DNA of 52,468 bases from an uncultured Geobacter sp. (GCA_937886325.1 CALABV010000002.1:1-52468); one strand, 5' to 3'. Positions 24,366 through 33,779 are shown, numbered from the stretch's first letter. Notes: generated by a model from the letters alone, not told the origin. Translations and numbers: made by a program.

Positions 24366-25727
24366 CTAATCTGAAGTCGGATTTTTCTTCTTTCCCCGGC
24401 GCCGTCGGCGAGGACGTCCCGCTTTCGGGTCTTTACCCTGTTTCTCCGTCGGAGGGATGACGTTTTCCCGTACAAAACGCTCCCACCAGGCAAGGATCCC
24501 GCCATCCTCACCCGTAATCCCGCATCTGCAGCGGAGGTAGGCAAGGGCCTCAGGAAAACAGCTCCGGCCCAGCACCCTTTCAGGGCGCTTTCCCGGAATC
24601 CTCCGCAGACGGTTTTGCATCGCAAGGATATCCCGAACCGCCACCCCGACGCGATGGGGAATCGCAACAAGCGGGGCCTGTGCGCCGAGAAATCCGGCCA
24701 CCGCGCCGTTCATCGCCTCCTGGGGAGGAATCCCCTGGCCGCGCAGTCGCGCAGCCGCCTCTTCCAGGTACTCGCCGAACATGAGTGAAAGGAGCAGGGG
24801 GGGAGACACCTTTTCTCCACCGGAAACCCTGCGGTCTATCCATTCCAGATCCCGGCCGAGCCTCGCATGGGGGAAGCCTTCCGTCTCCTGCTCAAGCCAG
24901 ACATCAAGCCCGGGGAAAAGCGGCGCAAACAGTCCTCCCCGGCGCATGAGCTGATAAGTCCGCTCACCTTCACCGGAGAGGAAAAGCTTGAGCGCCTCTT
25001 CGTAGAGCCGGGGCGCGGTGGACAGGGTTATTGCGGGGGCATTTTCCACCAATGCCCGCCAGGTGGCCTCCTCGATGTCGAACCCGAGAAGAGCGGCAAA
25101 ACGCACCGCCCGCAGCATGCGCACCGGGTCTTCGGTAAAGCGTGCCCCGGCGTCGCCGATCGTCCGAATCACCCCGCTTCGCAGGTCTTCCATCCCTCCC
25201 ACGTAATCGATGATGGAGAAGTCCGCGATATTGTAGGCAAGGGCATTGACGGTAAAATCCCGTCGCAACGCATCTTCCGCGGGTGTTCCGAAGACATTGT
25301 CGCGCAGCACCACGCCCTCTTCACTCACCAGGCGCCGGGGATGACGGGAAGTCCCGGCGCCATCGTCCGCTTCAGCGCCGGCTTCGCGCTCCCCCTCTTC
25401 GTTCTCTTTCAAGGTATGGGCGCGAAAGGTGGATACTTCGATGATTTCATCCCTGAAATGGAGATGGGCCAGCCGGAACCGACGTCCCACAAGACGGCAG
25501 TTGCGGAACAGTTTTTTAATCCGTCCGGGAACGGCATCGGTGGCCACGTCAAAATCCTTAGGTTCACGGCCCAGAAGCAGGTCCCGGACGCATCCGCCTA
25601 CAAGCCAGGCGGTGTGGCCGTTGTCCCTGAGCCGGTAGAGGATCTTGAGGGCGTTGGGACTGAGCATGGCCCGCGAGATGGGATGGTCGGAGCGGGGAAT
25701 GATGAGGGGTGTATGCGTTTCTTTCAT
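24366..25727 (-). CDS. pcnB: Poly(A) polymerase / CCA-adding-type nucleotidyltransferase
   Basis: This 453-residue class II nucleotidyltransferase has AWLVGGCVRDLLLGREPKDFDVAT with the DxD metal site, RRDFTVNALAYN, and GDAGARFTEDPVRMLRAVRFAA. The C-terminus is strongly basic (RPRRRRRGKKK), like PcnB poly(A) polymerases, which favours RNA polyadenylation over CCA addition; the two cannot be told apart with certainty by eye. An acidic insertion (EEGEREAGAEADDG, about 110-123) interrupts the head. A half copy of repeat family A sits seven bases upstream of its start codon. Confidence 0.88.
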   Translation of the reverse strand: MKETHTPLIIPRSDHPISRAMLSPNALKILYRLRDNGHTAWLVGGCVRDLLLGREPKDFDVATDAVPGRIKKLFRNCRLVGRRFRLAHLHFRDEIIEVSTFRAHTLKENEEGEREAGAEADDGAGTSRHPRRLVSEEGVVLRDNVFGTPAEDALRRDFTVNALAYNIADFSIIDYVGGMEDLRSGVIRTIGDAGARFTEDPVRMLRAVRFAALLGFDIEEATWRALVENAPAITLSTAPRLYEEALKLFLSGEGERTYQLMRRGGLFAPLFPGLDVWLEQETEGFPHARLGRDLEWIDRRVSGGEKVSPPLLLSLMFGEYLEEAAARLRGQGIPPQEAMNGAVAGFLGAQAPLVAIPHRVGVAVRDILAMQNRLRRIPGKRPERVLGRSCFPEALAYLRCRCGITGEDGGILAWWERFVRENVIPPTEKQGKDPKAGRPRRRRRGKKKNPTSD

Positions 25728-25733
25728 GAAAAC

Positions 25734-25769
25734 CGTTCTCTTCGGACAACTTCAAATGCTGTTTTTCGG
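25734..25769 (-). repeat. Intergenic repeat family A, half copy
   Basis: On the minus strand the segment reads CCGAAAAACAGCATTTGAAG then TTGTCCGAAGAGAACG, matching the left arm and loop of the copies at 5709 and 8738 with a few changes. The right arm is missing. It lies in the 5' untranslated region of pcnB. Confidence 0.6.
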
Positions 25770-25790
25770 TTCAAAGGAGGTACGGTGACG

Positions 25791-27053
25791 TTACAGGAAC
25801 ATCACTGTTGCCGCATGGATAAGCAGGCCGATGAGGCCGCCGACCAGCGTTCCGTTCATACGGATGAACTGCAGGTCGGAACCGATACTCAACTCAATCT
25901 CGCTCACGAAATCCTTGTCTTCCCACTGTTTTATCGTTCCGGAAATATGCTTCGCGAAACCCAGACGCAGGCCGTCCGCATACCTCCTGACCATCGTTTC
26001 CAGGTGTTCGTTTATGGAGTCTTTCAGGTCGCTGCTCTTTGCCAGGGAAGCCCCTAGCCCCAGCGCACATTCGGATATCCTGGTCCGGACTCTGGAGGGA
26101 TGCCGGTCCAGGTCGTCGCGCAGCCAGGCTTTCAACTCGCTCCAGAGACCGTGCAGGTAGTCGGACAACCGCTGATTGGAGAGGAGCTCATGCTTTATCT
26201 CGTCGACCCTGGCACGCAGAAGCGGGTCATCCTTCAGCCTGGCGATGTACTCGTCGATTGCATCATTAAACACACGCCGCAGTTCATGTTCGGGGTCGGC
26301 GTTCACGTCCTGTATGAACTCGTTGATCCTTCCGGCAATCTTGTCGCCGACGCCGGCTAGGAACTGCTCACGGTTCGGGATGAATTTCATGAGAAGCGGG
26401 TACTCCTTTTCACACCACTTTCCAAGCGCAGCGGCAATTCTGCTCCGGGATTCGGGCAGCGAACTCCACAGTGCGAGTCGTTTCAGCGCTTCATTCAATA
26501 CCGCCTGATGACGATTATCCTTGCGCAGGAACTCCAGCAGCAGCGCGGTGCACGACGAAAGATCCATCTTTACGATCCTGTCGTACAGGGCGGTTCGCAG
26601 GATTTTGCGCACCCGATCATCGTCCACGAAATCCAATGATTCGGCAAGGACACGGGATACTCCCCGCGCAACCGCCTCGGCATTGCTCTCTACTGAAAGA
26701 TAGGCGGAAAGGCGCTCCGCGGGATTCATGCCTTTCAGCTTTGCCACCAATGATTCCGTTGCCAGAAACTTATCCCGGATAAACTCGGCCAGACTGTCGG
26801 CAATGGCCTCTTTCTTTCCGGGGATAATCGCAGTATGCGGTATGGGCACCCCCAGAGGATGACGGAAAAGCGCCACCACCGCGAACCAGTCCGCGAGCGC
26901 GCCTATCATCGCCGCCTCGGAAAAGGCGGCAACCCATTCCCAGGCGCCGCTGCCGTTCTGAATCCGCGCGATGACGAACAGTATACCGGCAGCCACCATC
27001 AACCCGCCGGCAATCGCCTTGTTCCTGCGTAAAACAAACCTCTTGTCAGCCAC
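25791..27053 (-). CDS. DUF445 membrane-associated protein
   Basis: This 420-residue protein uses a GTG start with AAGGAG six bases upstream. Hydrophobic helices lie near residues 12-30 and 36-60 (GALADWFAVVALFRHPLGVPIPHTAIIPGKK is the DUF445 hallmark, read at about 52-82) and at the C-terminus (VGGLIGLLIHAATVMF). The middle is a long helical region. DUF445 proteins are membrane-anchored and of unknown function. It sits just upstream of pcnB on the same strand with a 63-bp gap. Confidence 0.9.
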   Translation of the reverse strand: MADKRFVLRRNKAIAGGLMVAAGILFVIARIQNGSGAWEWVAAFSEAAMIGALADWFAVVALFRHPLGVPIPHTAIIPGKKEAIADSLAEFIRDKFLATESLVAKLKGMNPAERLSAYLSVESNAEAVARGVSRVLAESLDFVDDDRVRKILRTALYDRIVKMDLSSCTALLLEFLRKDNRHQAVLNEALKRLALWSSLPESRSRIAAALGKWCEKEYPLLMKFIPNREQFLAGVGDKIAGRINEFIQDVNADPEHELRRVFNDAIDEYIARLKDDPLLRARVDEIKHELLSNQRLSDYLHGLWSELKAWLRDDLDRHPSRVRTRISECALGLGASLAKSSDLKDSINEHLETMVRRYADGLRLGFAKHISGTIKQWEDKDFVSEIELSIGSDLQFIRMNGTLVGGLIGLLIHAATVMFL

Positions 27054-27262
27054 ACATTTCTCCTTGTGCGAAGTTCACCCGGCTCCCGAAGGGATTCGAG
27101 CCGTGGCAGAATATACGTCAAATTTTCCATCGTCAAGGAATTCAGTATGTTCAGAATGGACGATGTAATGGAAAAAATCCGGACCCGACCTGACATTATG
27201 TACTTTTAATACACTATCTGCTACCATACGCAACGCAACGCACCAGAGCGGAAAGGATTGCC

Positions 27263-27868
27263 ATGAACATCTTGATACATCTGAGCAGCAGCCTCCTCGG
27301 CGCGGCGCTGCACGAACTCCTGCTCAAAGAGCCGGAAGGATACCGGGTCTTTTCCACGGAGTGCGGCCTGGAAAAGACGGACTTCGTACCCGATTTCGTC
27401 CTCGCTGATACGTACTCCCTTCGAAGAGGCATTCCGCCTACCGCACGGGAGGGCAAGGTTGTACTCATAGATTTCGGTCTTGCCGAAGAAGAAATAACCT
27501 CTCTGCTCCTGTGCCATAAAATCGACGGCGTACTGTCGGCCACATCGGATGTGAAGGTGCTGAAAAAGGCGCTCCAGGCGATAGGTGAAGGCCAGGTCTG
27601 GCTAGACAACCGCAAGGTGAAGGCCCTGATTCATCATGCGGATTCCGCCAGGACGTCAAACATGGAGGAATGTTTCAGCAGAAAGGAGCGCGAGATCATC
27701 CTCCTCATCGCCCAGGGGCTCATGAACAGGGAGATTGCCGGCAGACTCTGCATCAGCGAACAGACGGTCAAATCCCACATCGGCAGAATCTTCCGCAAGG
27801 CAAACGTCGCACGGCGGTCGCAGCTCGTGCCCATGGCTTTGAAGTTCATGGCGTCGGACCCGCCCTAG
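27263..27868 (+). CDS. LuxR/NarL-type regulator with degenerate receiver
   Basis: This protein has 201 residues. Residues 1-115 have receiver-like alternation (ILIHLSSSLLGAALHELL, FVLADTYSL, VVLIDFG, GVLSATSDVKVLKKALQAIGEGQ) but lack the acidic pair at the start, and the phospho-acceptor site is uncertain (Asp49 of LADTYS). Residues 135-195 are a GerE/LuxR helix-turn-helix (FSRKEREIILLIAQGLMNRE, IAGRLCISEQTVKSHIGRIF). It probably binds DNA without conventional phosphorylation. Target genes are unknown; the intergenic repeats at 27892-27946 could be its own binding sites. Confidence 0.88.
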   Translation: MNILIHLSSSLLGAALHELLLKEPEGYRVFSTECGLEKTDFVPDFVLADTYSLRRGIPPTAREGKVVLIDFGLAEEEITSLLLCHKIDGVLSATSDVKVLKKALQAIGEGQVWLDNRKVKALIHHADSARTSNMEECFSRKEREIILLIAQGLMNREIAGRLCISEQTVKSHIGRIFRKANVARRSQLVPMALKFMASDPP

Positions 27869-28234
27869 TCGGACACGCGAACGCAGTACAGTACCATCCA
27901 AAAGGTACTCACCCAAAAGGCGGATGAAATATTCACCCATAAAGTGTACCTCCAACGATGCGCATTCCCTACCCGAAACGGCCTAACCCCTGTATCCCCA
28001 AAAAAAATAACCGTTTGGCGGCTTGTCAGGAATCACGAACTGTCATGTAATAGACATCCGAAATACGGCCGCTCCGGGCGCATGCGTCACGATTTGTTTC
28101 GCTGACCGGTTTCCCGGATAGAAACCTTTTCCTTCCAGGAGGATTCCCCGCCACCACCGGAAAAGGTTTCTTTCTACGCGCAAAGGAGACGCGGCACATG
28201 CGGAAGGAAGGCACTACACACATGGAGGTTGCTT
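27869..28234. other. Intergenic region with short tandem motifs and a perfect 12-bp inverted repeat
   Basis: There is no gene. Three related motifs occur at about 27892-27946 (CCATCCAAAAGGTAC, CTCACCCAAAAGGCGG, TTCACCCATAAAGTG). Further on, GAAACCTTTTCC (28121-28132) and GGAAAAGGTTTC (28159-28170) form a perfect inverted repeat with a 26-nt loop, 64 bp before the next start codon. This is a likely 5'-leader hairpin or an operator. Confidence 0.5.
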
Positions 28235-28630
28235 ATGAAAGTATCTTCGTTCATCGGACCATTCGCATTCGTGATAGGTCTCGGAATTCCCGTATCCACG
28301 GCACTGTCGTCGGAAACACCCTCACCCGCGGAGCTGCACAGGCTCAGCATGGAGCAGCAGGCCGTGGTAACCAAGGTTGAAAGCGATACCGTCACGTTGA
28401 GGTCCCTTGCCGACGACAAAAAGATCATCATCATTTCCCGAAAAGACGCCGGCGCATTGCAGGCAGGAGACAGGGTGGTATTGGACGGTGAAAACGTGAT
28501 AAAGGTTGAACCGAATCCGAACCCGTCCGGCGAGGCGACACCGCCGGGGGACACGCCGGGCCAACCGCCGGCGAAGCCCCCGACGTCCACCGGTACCGGC
28601 GGAACCGACAGCGTCCCACAAAAGAAATAA
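28235..28630 (+). CDS. Small exported protein with proline-rich tail
   Basis: This 131-residue protein starts MKVSSFIGPFAFVIGLGIPV with a signal peptide likely cleaved near STALSS. The mature part has a short beta-rich segment (VVTKVESDTVTLRSLADDKK, IIISRKDAGALQAGDRVVLD), then a disordered Pro/Gly/Thr tail ending VPQKK. It looks like a periplasmic protein with an OB/SH3-like fold and is of no known family. GGAGG is six bases before ATG 28235; a TTG six bases earlier is rejected. Confidence 0.75.
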   Translation: MKVSSFIGPFAFVIGLGIPVSTALSSETPSPAELHRLSMEQQAVVTKVESDTVTLRSLADDKKIIIISRKDAGALQAGDRVVLDGENVIKVEPNPNPSGEATPPGDTPGQPPAKPPTSTGTGGTDSVPQKK

Positions 28631-28710
28631 CGCGCTGATCGGATACGAACAATAACCCAACACACCTTCCGCAATCCCTCCTGACTACGATCCCGCCAAA
28701 GAAAAAAGAA

Positions 28711-28736
28711 GGATCCCGGCGCCTCCGCCGGGATCC
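28711..28736. terminator. Bidirectional intrinsic terminator
   Basis: GGATCCCGGCG (28711-28721), loop CCTC, CGCCGGGATCC (28726-28736). On the minus strand it is followed by a T-rich run, ending ntrX; on the plus strand TTTC follows and it serves the exported protein gene. Confidence 0.9.
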
Positions 28737-28794
28737 TTTCGAAAAGCTGCAATAACCGACGCCCGTGCCGGCCCGTACCATGACGCGTCAACCG

Positions 28795-30171
28795 TTACTT
28801 TTTCACATCAATTCCGTAGGATTTAATCTTTCGATGGAGATTGCTCCGCTCCAGTTCGATTGCCTCGGCGGTCTTACTGATGTTCCAGTTGAACTCCTCC
28901 AGCTTCCGCAGGATGAATTCCTTTTCGAACTCGTCGCGTGCCTCCCGCAGGGTGTCGCGCTCCAGCAGACCCTCCAGCCGTCCGGCTTCAGCATCACGCG
29001 CCGCCGCGCCCGATCCGACGGAATCGGGAATATGGGCCGCGGTTATGGTGGCGCCCGGGGTCATGATGACGAGACGTTCCACCACATTCTTCAATTCGCG
29101 CACGTTTCCCGGCCACGTTCCTCCCTTCAACGCTTCCATCGCTTCGGGAGTTATGGTCTTCCGCTCATTCCCCTCCCGCAGGCTGTAGAGTTCCAGGAAG
29201 TGCTCGACCAGGATCGGGATGTCCTCTCGCCGCTCCCGCAGGGGGGGCACGGTAAACGGCACCACGTTGAGCCGGTAGAAGAGGTCTTCCCGGAACGACC
29301 CGGCCCGGATCTCGTCTTCCAGAACCTTGTTGGTCGCGGCAATGATGCGCACATCCACCTCGATGGTCCGGTTTCCGCCCACCCGCTCGAACTTTCTCTC
29401 CTGGAGTATCCGCAGGATCTTCGCCTGGATCTTGAGGGACATGTCGCCTATCTCGTCCAGGAACAGGGTCCCCCCGTCCGCCTGGTCGAACTTCCCCTTT
29501 TTCTGGGCTACCGCGCCGGTAAAGGCGCCCTTTTCGTGGCCGAACAGCTCGCTCTCGATAAGCTCTTCGGGTATGGCGGCGCAGTTGATTTCCACGAACG
29601 GCCGGTCTTTGCGCTGGCTGTGAAAATGGATGGAGCGGGCAACCAGCTCCTTGCCGGTGCCGTTCTCCCCGGTAATGAGAACCGAGGCATTCGTTGGAGC
29701 GACCAGCAGTATCTGTTCCTGAAGCTTTACCATGGCCGGAGAGGAACCGGTCATCCCGCGCTCTCGAAACGCCATCTCGCGCAGGGTTTCATTCTCATCC
29801 TTCAGGCGCAGCATACCGAGCGCATTCCGGATGGTAACCAGCAGCTTTTCCAGGGACAAGGGTTTCTCAATGAAATCGTATGCCCCCATCTTGGTGGATT
29901 TGACCGCGGTTTCGATGGTGCCGTGCCCGGACATCATGATAACCAGGAGGGACGGATGAAGATCCTTCATCCGCTGCAGCGCCTCGATGCCGTCCATGCG
30001 CGGCATCCAGATATCCAGCAGTACCAGGTCCGGAAGCTCTTTCCGGATCACATCGAGGGCGGTGACGCCGTCATTGGCGAACAGGGGCCGGAAACCCTCG
30101 TCCTCCAGAACCCCCGCAAGGGAGGTCCGGATGTTGTCCTCGTCGTCCACTACCAGTATCTTCTCGTCCAT
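28795..30171 (-). CDS. ntrX: NtrX-like sigma54-dependent response regulator
   Basis: This 458-residue protein has a receiver at residues 4-118 with phospho-acceptor Asp53 (LLDIWMPRMDG), then an AAA+ sigma54 activator domain with GENGTGKELVARSIH (Walker A), GAFTGA (sigma54 contact) and GGTLFLDEIGDM (Walker B), and a Fis-type helix-turn-helix at the C-terminus (NISKTAEAIELERSNLHRKI). The directly upstream NtrY-like kinase (38-bp gap) makes NtrYX the best call. It activates sigma54 promoters, often of nitrogen or envelope genes. Confidence 0.93.
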   Translation of the reverse strand: MDEKILVVDDEDNIRTSLAGVLEDEGFRPLFANDGVTALDVIRKELPDLVLLDIWMPRMDGIEALQRMKDLHPSLLVIMMSGHGTIETAVKSTKMGAYDFIEKPLSLEKLLVTIRNALGMLRLKDENETLREMAFRERGMTGSSPAMVKLQEQILLVAPTNASVLITGENGTGKELVARSIHFHSQRKDRPFVEINCAAIPEELIESELFGHEKGAFTGAVAQKKGKFDQADGGTLFLDEIGDMSLKIQAKILRILQERKFERVGGNRTIEVDVRIIAATNKVLEDEIRAGSFREDLFYRLNVVPFTVPPLRERREDIPILVEHFLELYSLREGNERKTITPEAMEALKGGTWPGNVRELKNVVERLVIMTPGATITAAHIPDSVGSGAAARDAEAGRLEGLLERDTLREARDEFEKEFILRKLEEFNWNISKTAEAIELERSNLHRKIKSYGIDVKK

Positions 30172-30209
30172 ACGCCCTTTTTCCCCGCGATAATGAATAT
30201 TTCGGAACT

Positions 30210-32453
30210 CTACACATACGATCCGCTTGCCGGAAGCTCGATGATGAACTTTGTCCCCTTGGGCTCATTGTCCCTGACGCGGATGAAACCGCGATGGTCC
30301 GTGATTATCGTATTGACGATGGCAAGGCCGAGGCCGGTTCCCGCCTTTTTCGTGGAAAAATAGGGCTCGAAAAGCCGCGGCTTGTCTTCGGCGGAGATGC
30401 CGTGCCCCGTGTCGGCAACCGTAAAGGTGGCAATCCGAAGTTCGGGATTGTAGCCGGTCTCGATGGCGATGCTCCCGCCCTCCCGGCCGATGGCGTCGAC
30501 TGCATTGTCCAGCAGATTGATGAGCACCCGCTTGATCTGGTCCCGATCCAGCAGGATCAGGGGCAGCGTCTCGTCGGCGGAGAAGCTGAAGGAGACCTGC
30601 CGATGGGACTCCTGGTAGAGGGTAACGGCCTCCCGGATGACATCGTTCAGGCTGTTGGGCGTGGGTTGTGCGGCCGGCATGCGGGCAAAACTGGAAAACT
30701 CGTCCACCAGTATCTTCAATTCGTCCACGGACTTGATAATCATCCCGGTACACTCGTCGAACGCCTTTTCTTCTTCGCCGAAGCTGGACAGATACTTTCT
30801 GCGGAGACGCTGGGCAGAAAGCTTGATGGGAGTGAGGGGGTTCTTGATCTCGTGGGCGATGCGCCGCGCCACCTCGCGCCAGGCCGCCATGCGCTGTGCC
30901 TTGAGGACCTGGGTGAGGTCGTCGAACACCGCCACGGTGCCGATGAATTCTCCATTCTCATCCCGCATCACCGAAAGATTGACGGACAAGGTCCGTTTCC
31001 CCTCCCGCATGCGGACATCCACCTGCCTGCTGATTGCGTCCTTGCCCGATTCCGCGAGCTCCCGCAGCAGCCCCTTGGTGATCTCCTGCTGTTCGGGGCG
31101 GAGAATCTCCTGGAAGGGCCTTCCCAGCACCGATTCCGACGAGATGGAAAGGAGGCGCTCGGCCGAAGGGTTGATGGTAGTGAGAATCCCGTCCCGGTTG
31201 ACGGAGATGACTCCGGCGGTGACGTTACCCAGCACGAATTCCATGTAGCGGCGCCGCTGATCCAGTTCCTGATTGCTGCGGGTCAGGCCCTGGTTGGCAT
31301 CGCTGAGGGCACGCTGGTGGTTCCGAAGGTCTTCGGTCATCTTGTTGAAGGATGCCACCAGCATCCCGATTTCGTCCTCCCCTTCCCCCTCCAGCCGCAC
31401 ATCCAGGTTGCCTTCGGCAACCTGCCGCGTTGCCTGGGACAGCTCCCGAATCGGCGTGGTCAGGCTGTTGGCCAGGTAGACGCCGAACCAGACGGCAAGA
31501 AAAATGATCACCAGGGTGATCAGGAACAGCGTCAGGATGTACCCTCCCCGGATGGGAGACTTCAGAAGCTTCAACTGCCGGTATTTGTCATAGGCTCCGG
31601 AAAGAAGGGACACCTTGCCCGCCAGACTGTTCGGAACGAAATACCCCACCGCGACAACGCCGACAACCGTACGGGAATCCGTACGGGACAGGATCGGCAC
31701 GATTCCGCGAACGAGATCCGCCTTTCCGACGGAATTCACCCGGCTGAACTCCTTGCCTCCCAGCGCCAGGTCGAGATCCTCCAGGGAAGGCCGGAGATAT
31801 TCGCCGACGGGGACGTCACGGCTGACGGATCGGGCAAGCATCTCCCGGCGGACGGAAAAGACCTCCATCACTCCCACGTTATACTCCCGGCGCGCCTTGC
31901 CCAGATAGTCGCCGAGCCCCTTCGCCGAACGCCCTTCCAGGTATCCCCTCTCCCCCAGGACCGCGCCTGTCAGGCGTCCGAAATGCAGGGCCTGCGCGGC
32001 GGCATCCCGGTAATAGGTCTGGGCTATCTCCATGGAGCCCGACAGGGACTGCTCCACCTGACGGTCAAGCCAGTTCTTGATGGTCATGTTGATGAAGCTC
32101 GCCGACACGAAAAAGAGAAGTATCGTGGGAACGAACGACAACCCGACAAACGCCACCACGAGCTTGCCGCGCAAGCGGGAACCGAAGGGATTGCGCCTCC
32201 GCTCAAGGATGATGCGCGCAACATTGCGGAAAACCAGGTAGACCAGGAGGATGATAAGGAGAAGGACGATGTTGATAAGGCCGAAGATGAAGATATTGCC
32301 GATACCCGGCGCCGCGGGGCTGATATCGGAAAGCTGGAACTCGGCCAGGGTAAGGAAAACGATGAGGAAGAGCGATACGGCAATGATTATTGCTTCACGC
32401 TTGCTTTTCCGTGCCTCGGCTGGGCTGAACCTGTTCTTTCTCGGCTGTTTCAT
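30210..32453 (-). CDS. ntrY: NtrY-like sensor histidine kinase
   Basis: This 747-residue protein starts at the ATG at 32453 (a TTG two codons earlier is less likely). Three N-terminal membrane helices span about residues 22-120, then comes a periplasmic sensor of about 170 residues, another helix near 305, HAMP (NSLTTPIRELSQATRQVAEG), PAS (FVLGNVTAGVISVNRDG), HisKA (ARRIAHEIKNPLTPIKLSAQ, the NtrY/NtrB box) and HATPase_c (NLLDNAVDAI, DTGHGIS, GTGLGLAIVNTI). It partners the NtrX regulator in one operon. The signal is not known. Confidence 0.93.
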   Translation of the reverse strand: MKQPRKNRFSPAEARKSKREAIIIAVSLFLIVFLTLAEFQLSDISPAAPGIGNIFIFGLINIVLLLIILLVYLVFRNVARIILERRRNPFGSRLRGKLVVAFVGLSFVPTILLFFVSASFINMTIKNWLDRQVEQSLSGSMEIAQTYYRDAAAQALHFGRLTGAVLGERGYLEGRSAKGLGDYLGKARREYNVGVMEVFSVRREMLARSVSRDVPVGEYLRPSLEDLDLALGGKEFSRVNSVGKADLVRGIVPILSRTDSRTVVGVVAVGYFVPNSLAGKVSLLSGAYDKYRQLKLLKSPIRGGYILTLFLITLVIIFLAVWFGVYLANSLTTPIRELSQATRQVAEGNLDVRLEGEGEDEIGMLVASFNKMTEDLRNHQRALSDANQGLTRSNQELDQRRRYMEFVLGNVTAGVISVNRDGILTTINPSAERLLSISSESVLGRPFQEILRPEQQEITKGLLRELAESGKDAISRQVDVRMREGKRTLSVNLSVMRDENGEFIGTVAVFDDLTQVLKAQRMAAWREVARRIAHEIKNPLTPIKLSAQRLRRKYLSSFGEEEKAFDECTGMIIKSVDELKILVDEFSSFARMPAAQPTPNSLNDVIREAVTLYQESHRQVSFSFSADETLPLILLDRDQIKRVLINLLDNAVDAIGREGGSIAIETGYNPELRIATFTVADTGHGISAEDKPRLFEPYFSTKKAGTGLGLAIVNTIITDHRGFIRVRDNEPKGTKFIIELPASGSYV

Positions 32454-32558
32454 CCGCAATCCCGTATCCGTATCGTACCGCTCACTGTAACCGACTTACC
32501 CGTCCATTTCAAGCAGTGAAAACGAGGCATTTCCCGTCCTCGTTTTCGCATCGCCGGC

Positions 32559-32585
32559 AAAAAAAAACAGCCCCGAAGGGCTGTT
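32559..32585 (-). terminator. Intrinsic terminator of lpxC
   Basis: AACAGCCC, loop CGAA, GGGCTGTT (32566-32585), followed on the minus strand by nine T. It lies 28 bp after the lpxC stop and separates it from ntrY. Confidence 0.9.
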
Positions 32586-32612
32586 CGCAGATTCCGCATT
32601 CCAGAAACGGTG

Positions 32613-33533
32613 TTACGCTTCCGACCACGCGAGTTCCGGCGCGGAGAGGGGGGATACCGCGGGGACGTCGCGGCCGTCGGTCGCTTCAACCAGTTTCCAG
32701 CAGTCGGGTTTCGCAAGGATTTCGGTAACCAGCTTGTGGTTCAGGTCGTGTCCCGACTTGTAGGCCTTGACGTGGCCGATGAGAGGATACCCGGCAAGGG
32801 AGAGGTCCCCTACCGAATCCATAATCTTGTGGCGCACGAATTCGTCCTCGTACCGGAGTCCGCCTTCGTTCAGGATGCCGTCGTCGCCGATAACCACGGC
32901 ATTGTCCAGGGAACCTCCCCGCGCAAGGCCGTTCGCCTTGAGGGTCTCCACCTCGATGAGGAAACCGAAGGTCCGGGCAGGGGCATACTCGCGCTCGAAG
33001 ACCTCGTCACTGAACTTCATGCTCCGGAACTGGTTGTTCACCACCGGGTGGTTGAAGCGCATGTCAAAGGAGATACGGAAATAGCGGGACGGGATGATGG
33101 AAATCTTCTTGTCGCCGTCCACGACGGTGATCGGCTTTTTCACCACCAGGTACTTCTTGGGACGGGAGAGGCTCCGCACTCCGACTTTCCGGAGGCCCTG
33201 GACAAAGGGAGCCGCGCTGCCGTCCATGATGGGGACTTCAGGTCCGTCGATATCCACGTGCACGTTGTCTATCCCGCAACCGCTGAGGGCGGCCATCAGG
33301 TGCTCGATGGTGGACACCACCGCTCCCGCCGTGCCGATTGTCGTGGAAAGCCGGGTATTGACCACGTTTTTCGCGATCGCGTCTATGGAAACCGAAGGGG
33401 TCAGATCGATGCGGTGGAAGACGATGCCGGTCCCGGCGTCCGCGGGGCGCAGTGTCATGGTGACGTCCTTGCCTGAGTGGAGGCCGATCCCCGAAAATAC
33501 CACCTTGTCTTTTACCGTTTTTTGTAAGGCCAT
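32613..33533 (-). CDS. lpxC: UDP-3-O-acyl-N-acetylglucosamine deacetylase
   Basis: This 306-residue protein from ATG 33533 (AAGGAG upstream) has the family length; an in-frame extension to 33617 is unsupported. LpxC signatures: FSGIGLHSGKDV, STIEHLMAALSGCGIDNV with zinc ligand His78, IMDGSAAPFV, RTFGF, RHKIMDSVGDLSLAG with the second His and Asp ligands, and HKLVTEIL. It removes the acetyl group in the committed step of lipid A synthesis in the cytoplasm, indicating an LPS-bearing Gram-negative cell. Confidence 0.97.
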   Translation of the reverse strand: MALQKTVKDKVVFSGIGLHSGKDVTMTLRPADAGTGIVFHRIDLTPSVSIDAIAKNVVNTRLSTTIGTAGAVVSTIEHLMAALSGCGIDNVHVDIDGPEVPIMDGSAAPFVQGLRKVGVRSLSRPKKYLVVKKPITVVDGDKKISIIPSRYFRISFDMRFNHPVVNNQFRSMKFSDEVFEREYAPARTFGFLIEVETLKANGLARGGSLDNAVVIGDDGILNEGGLRYEDEFVRHKIMDSVGDLSLAGYPLIGHVKAYKSGHDLNHKLVTEILAKPDCWKLVEATDGRDVPAVSPLSAPELAWSEA

Positions 33534-33684
33534 CAGAGGCTCCTTTGAGAAGTTGTGGGTAAGCTTCTCATGAATCAGCAACATCCGGGCCAACAACAGA
33601 CGGATGGCAGGGTGCAAGTTTATTCAATAAATTAAGTATGTTAAACATCGCCTCCCCTGCCGATCATGGGGACACAGCTCTCTA

Positions 33685-33727
33685 CTGTGGCGTAAACGCA
33701 ACAACCGGTGTTGCGCATGCGCCACAG
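33685..33727. other. Strong imperfect palindrome between lpxC and the zinc-ribbon operon
   Basis: Outer arms CTGTGGCG (33685-33692) and CGCCACAG (33720-33727) plus inner arms CGCAACA (33697-33703) and TGTTGCG (33709-33715) make a 43-nt hairpin. T-tracts are poor on both strands. It lies 53 bp beyond the end of the SPFH operon and 150 bp upstream of lpxC, so it may be a 3' hairpin of the operon or a protein-binding site. Confidence 0.55.
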
Positions 33728-33779
33728 GTTTTCCGGTCCCGTCATAGCCTGGTTTCAAATGAAGGGGTTCAAGGAGGAC

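Noticed and set aside
30294..32519. 741-residue plus-strand frame opposite ntrY
   Set aside because: It is a GC-rich shadow frame; ntrY has all kinase motifs on the minus strand.
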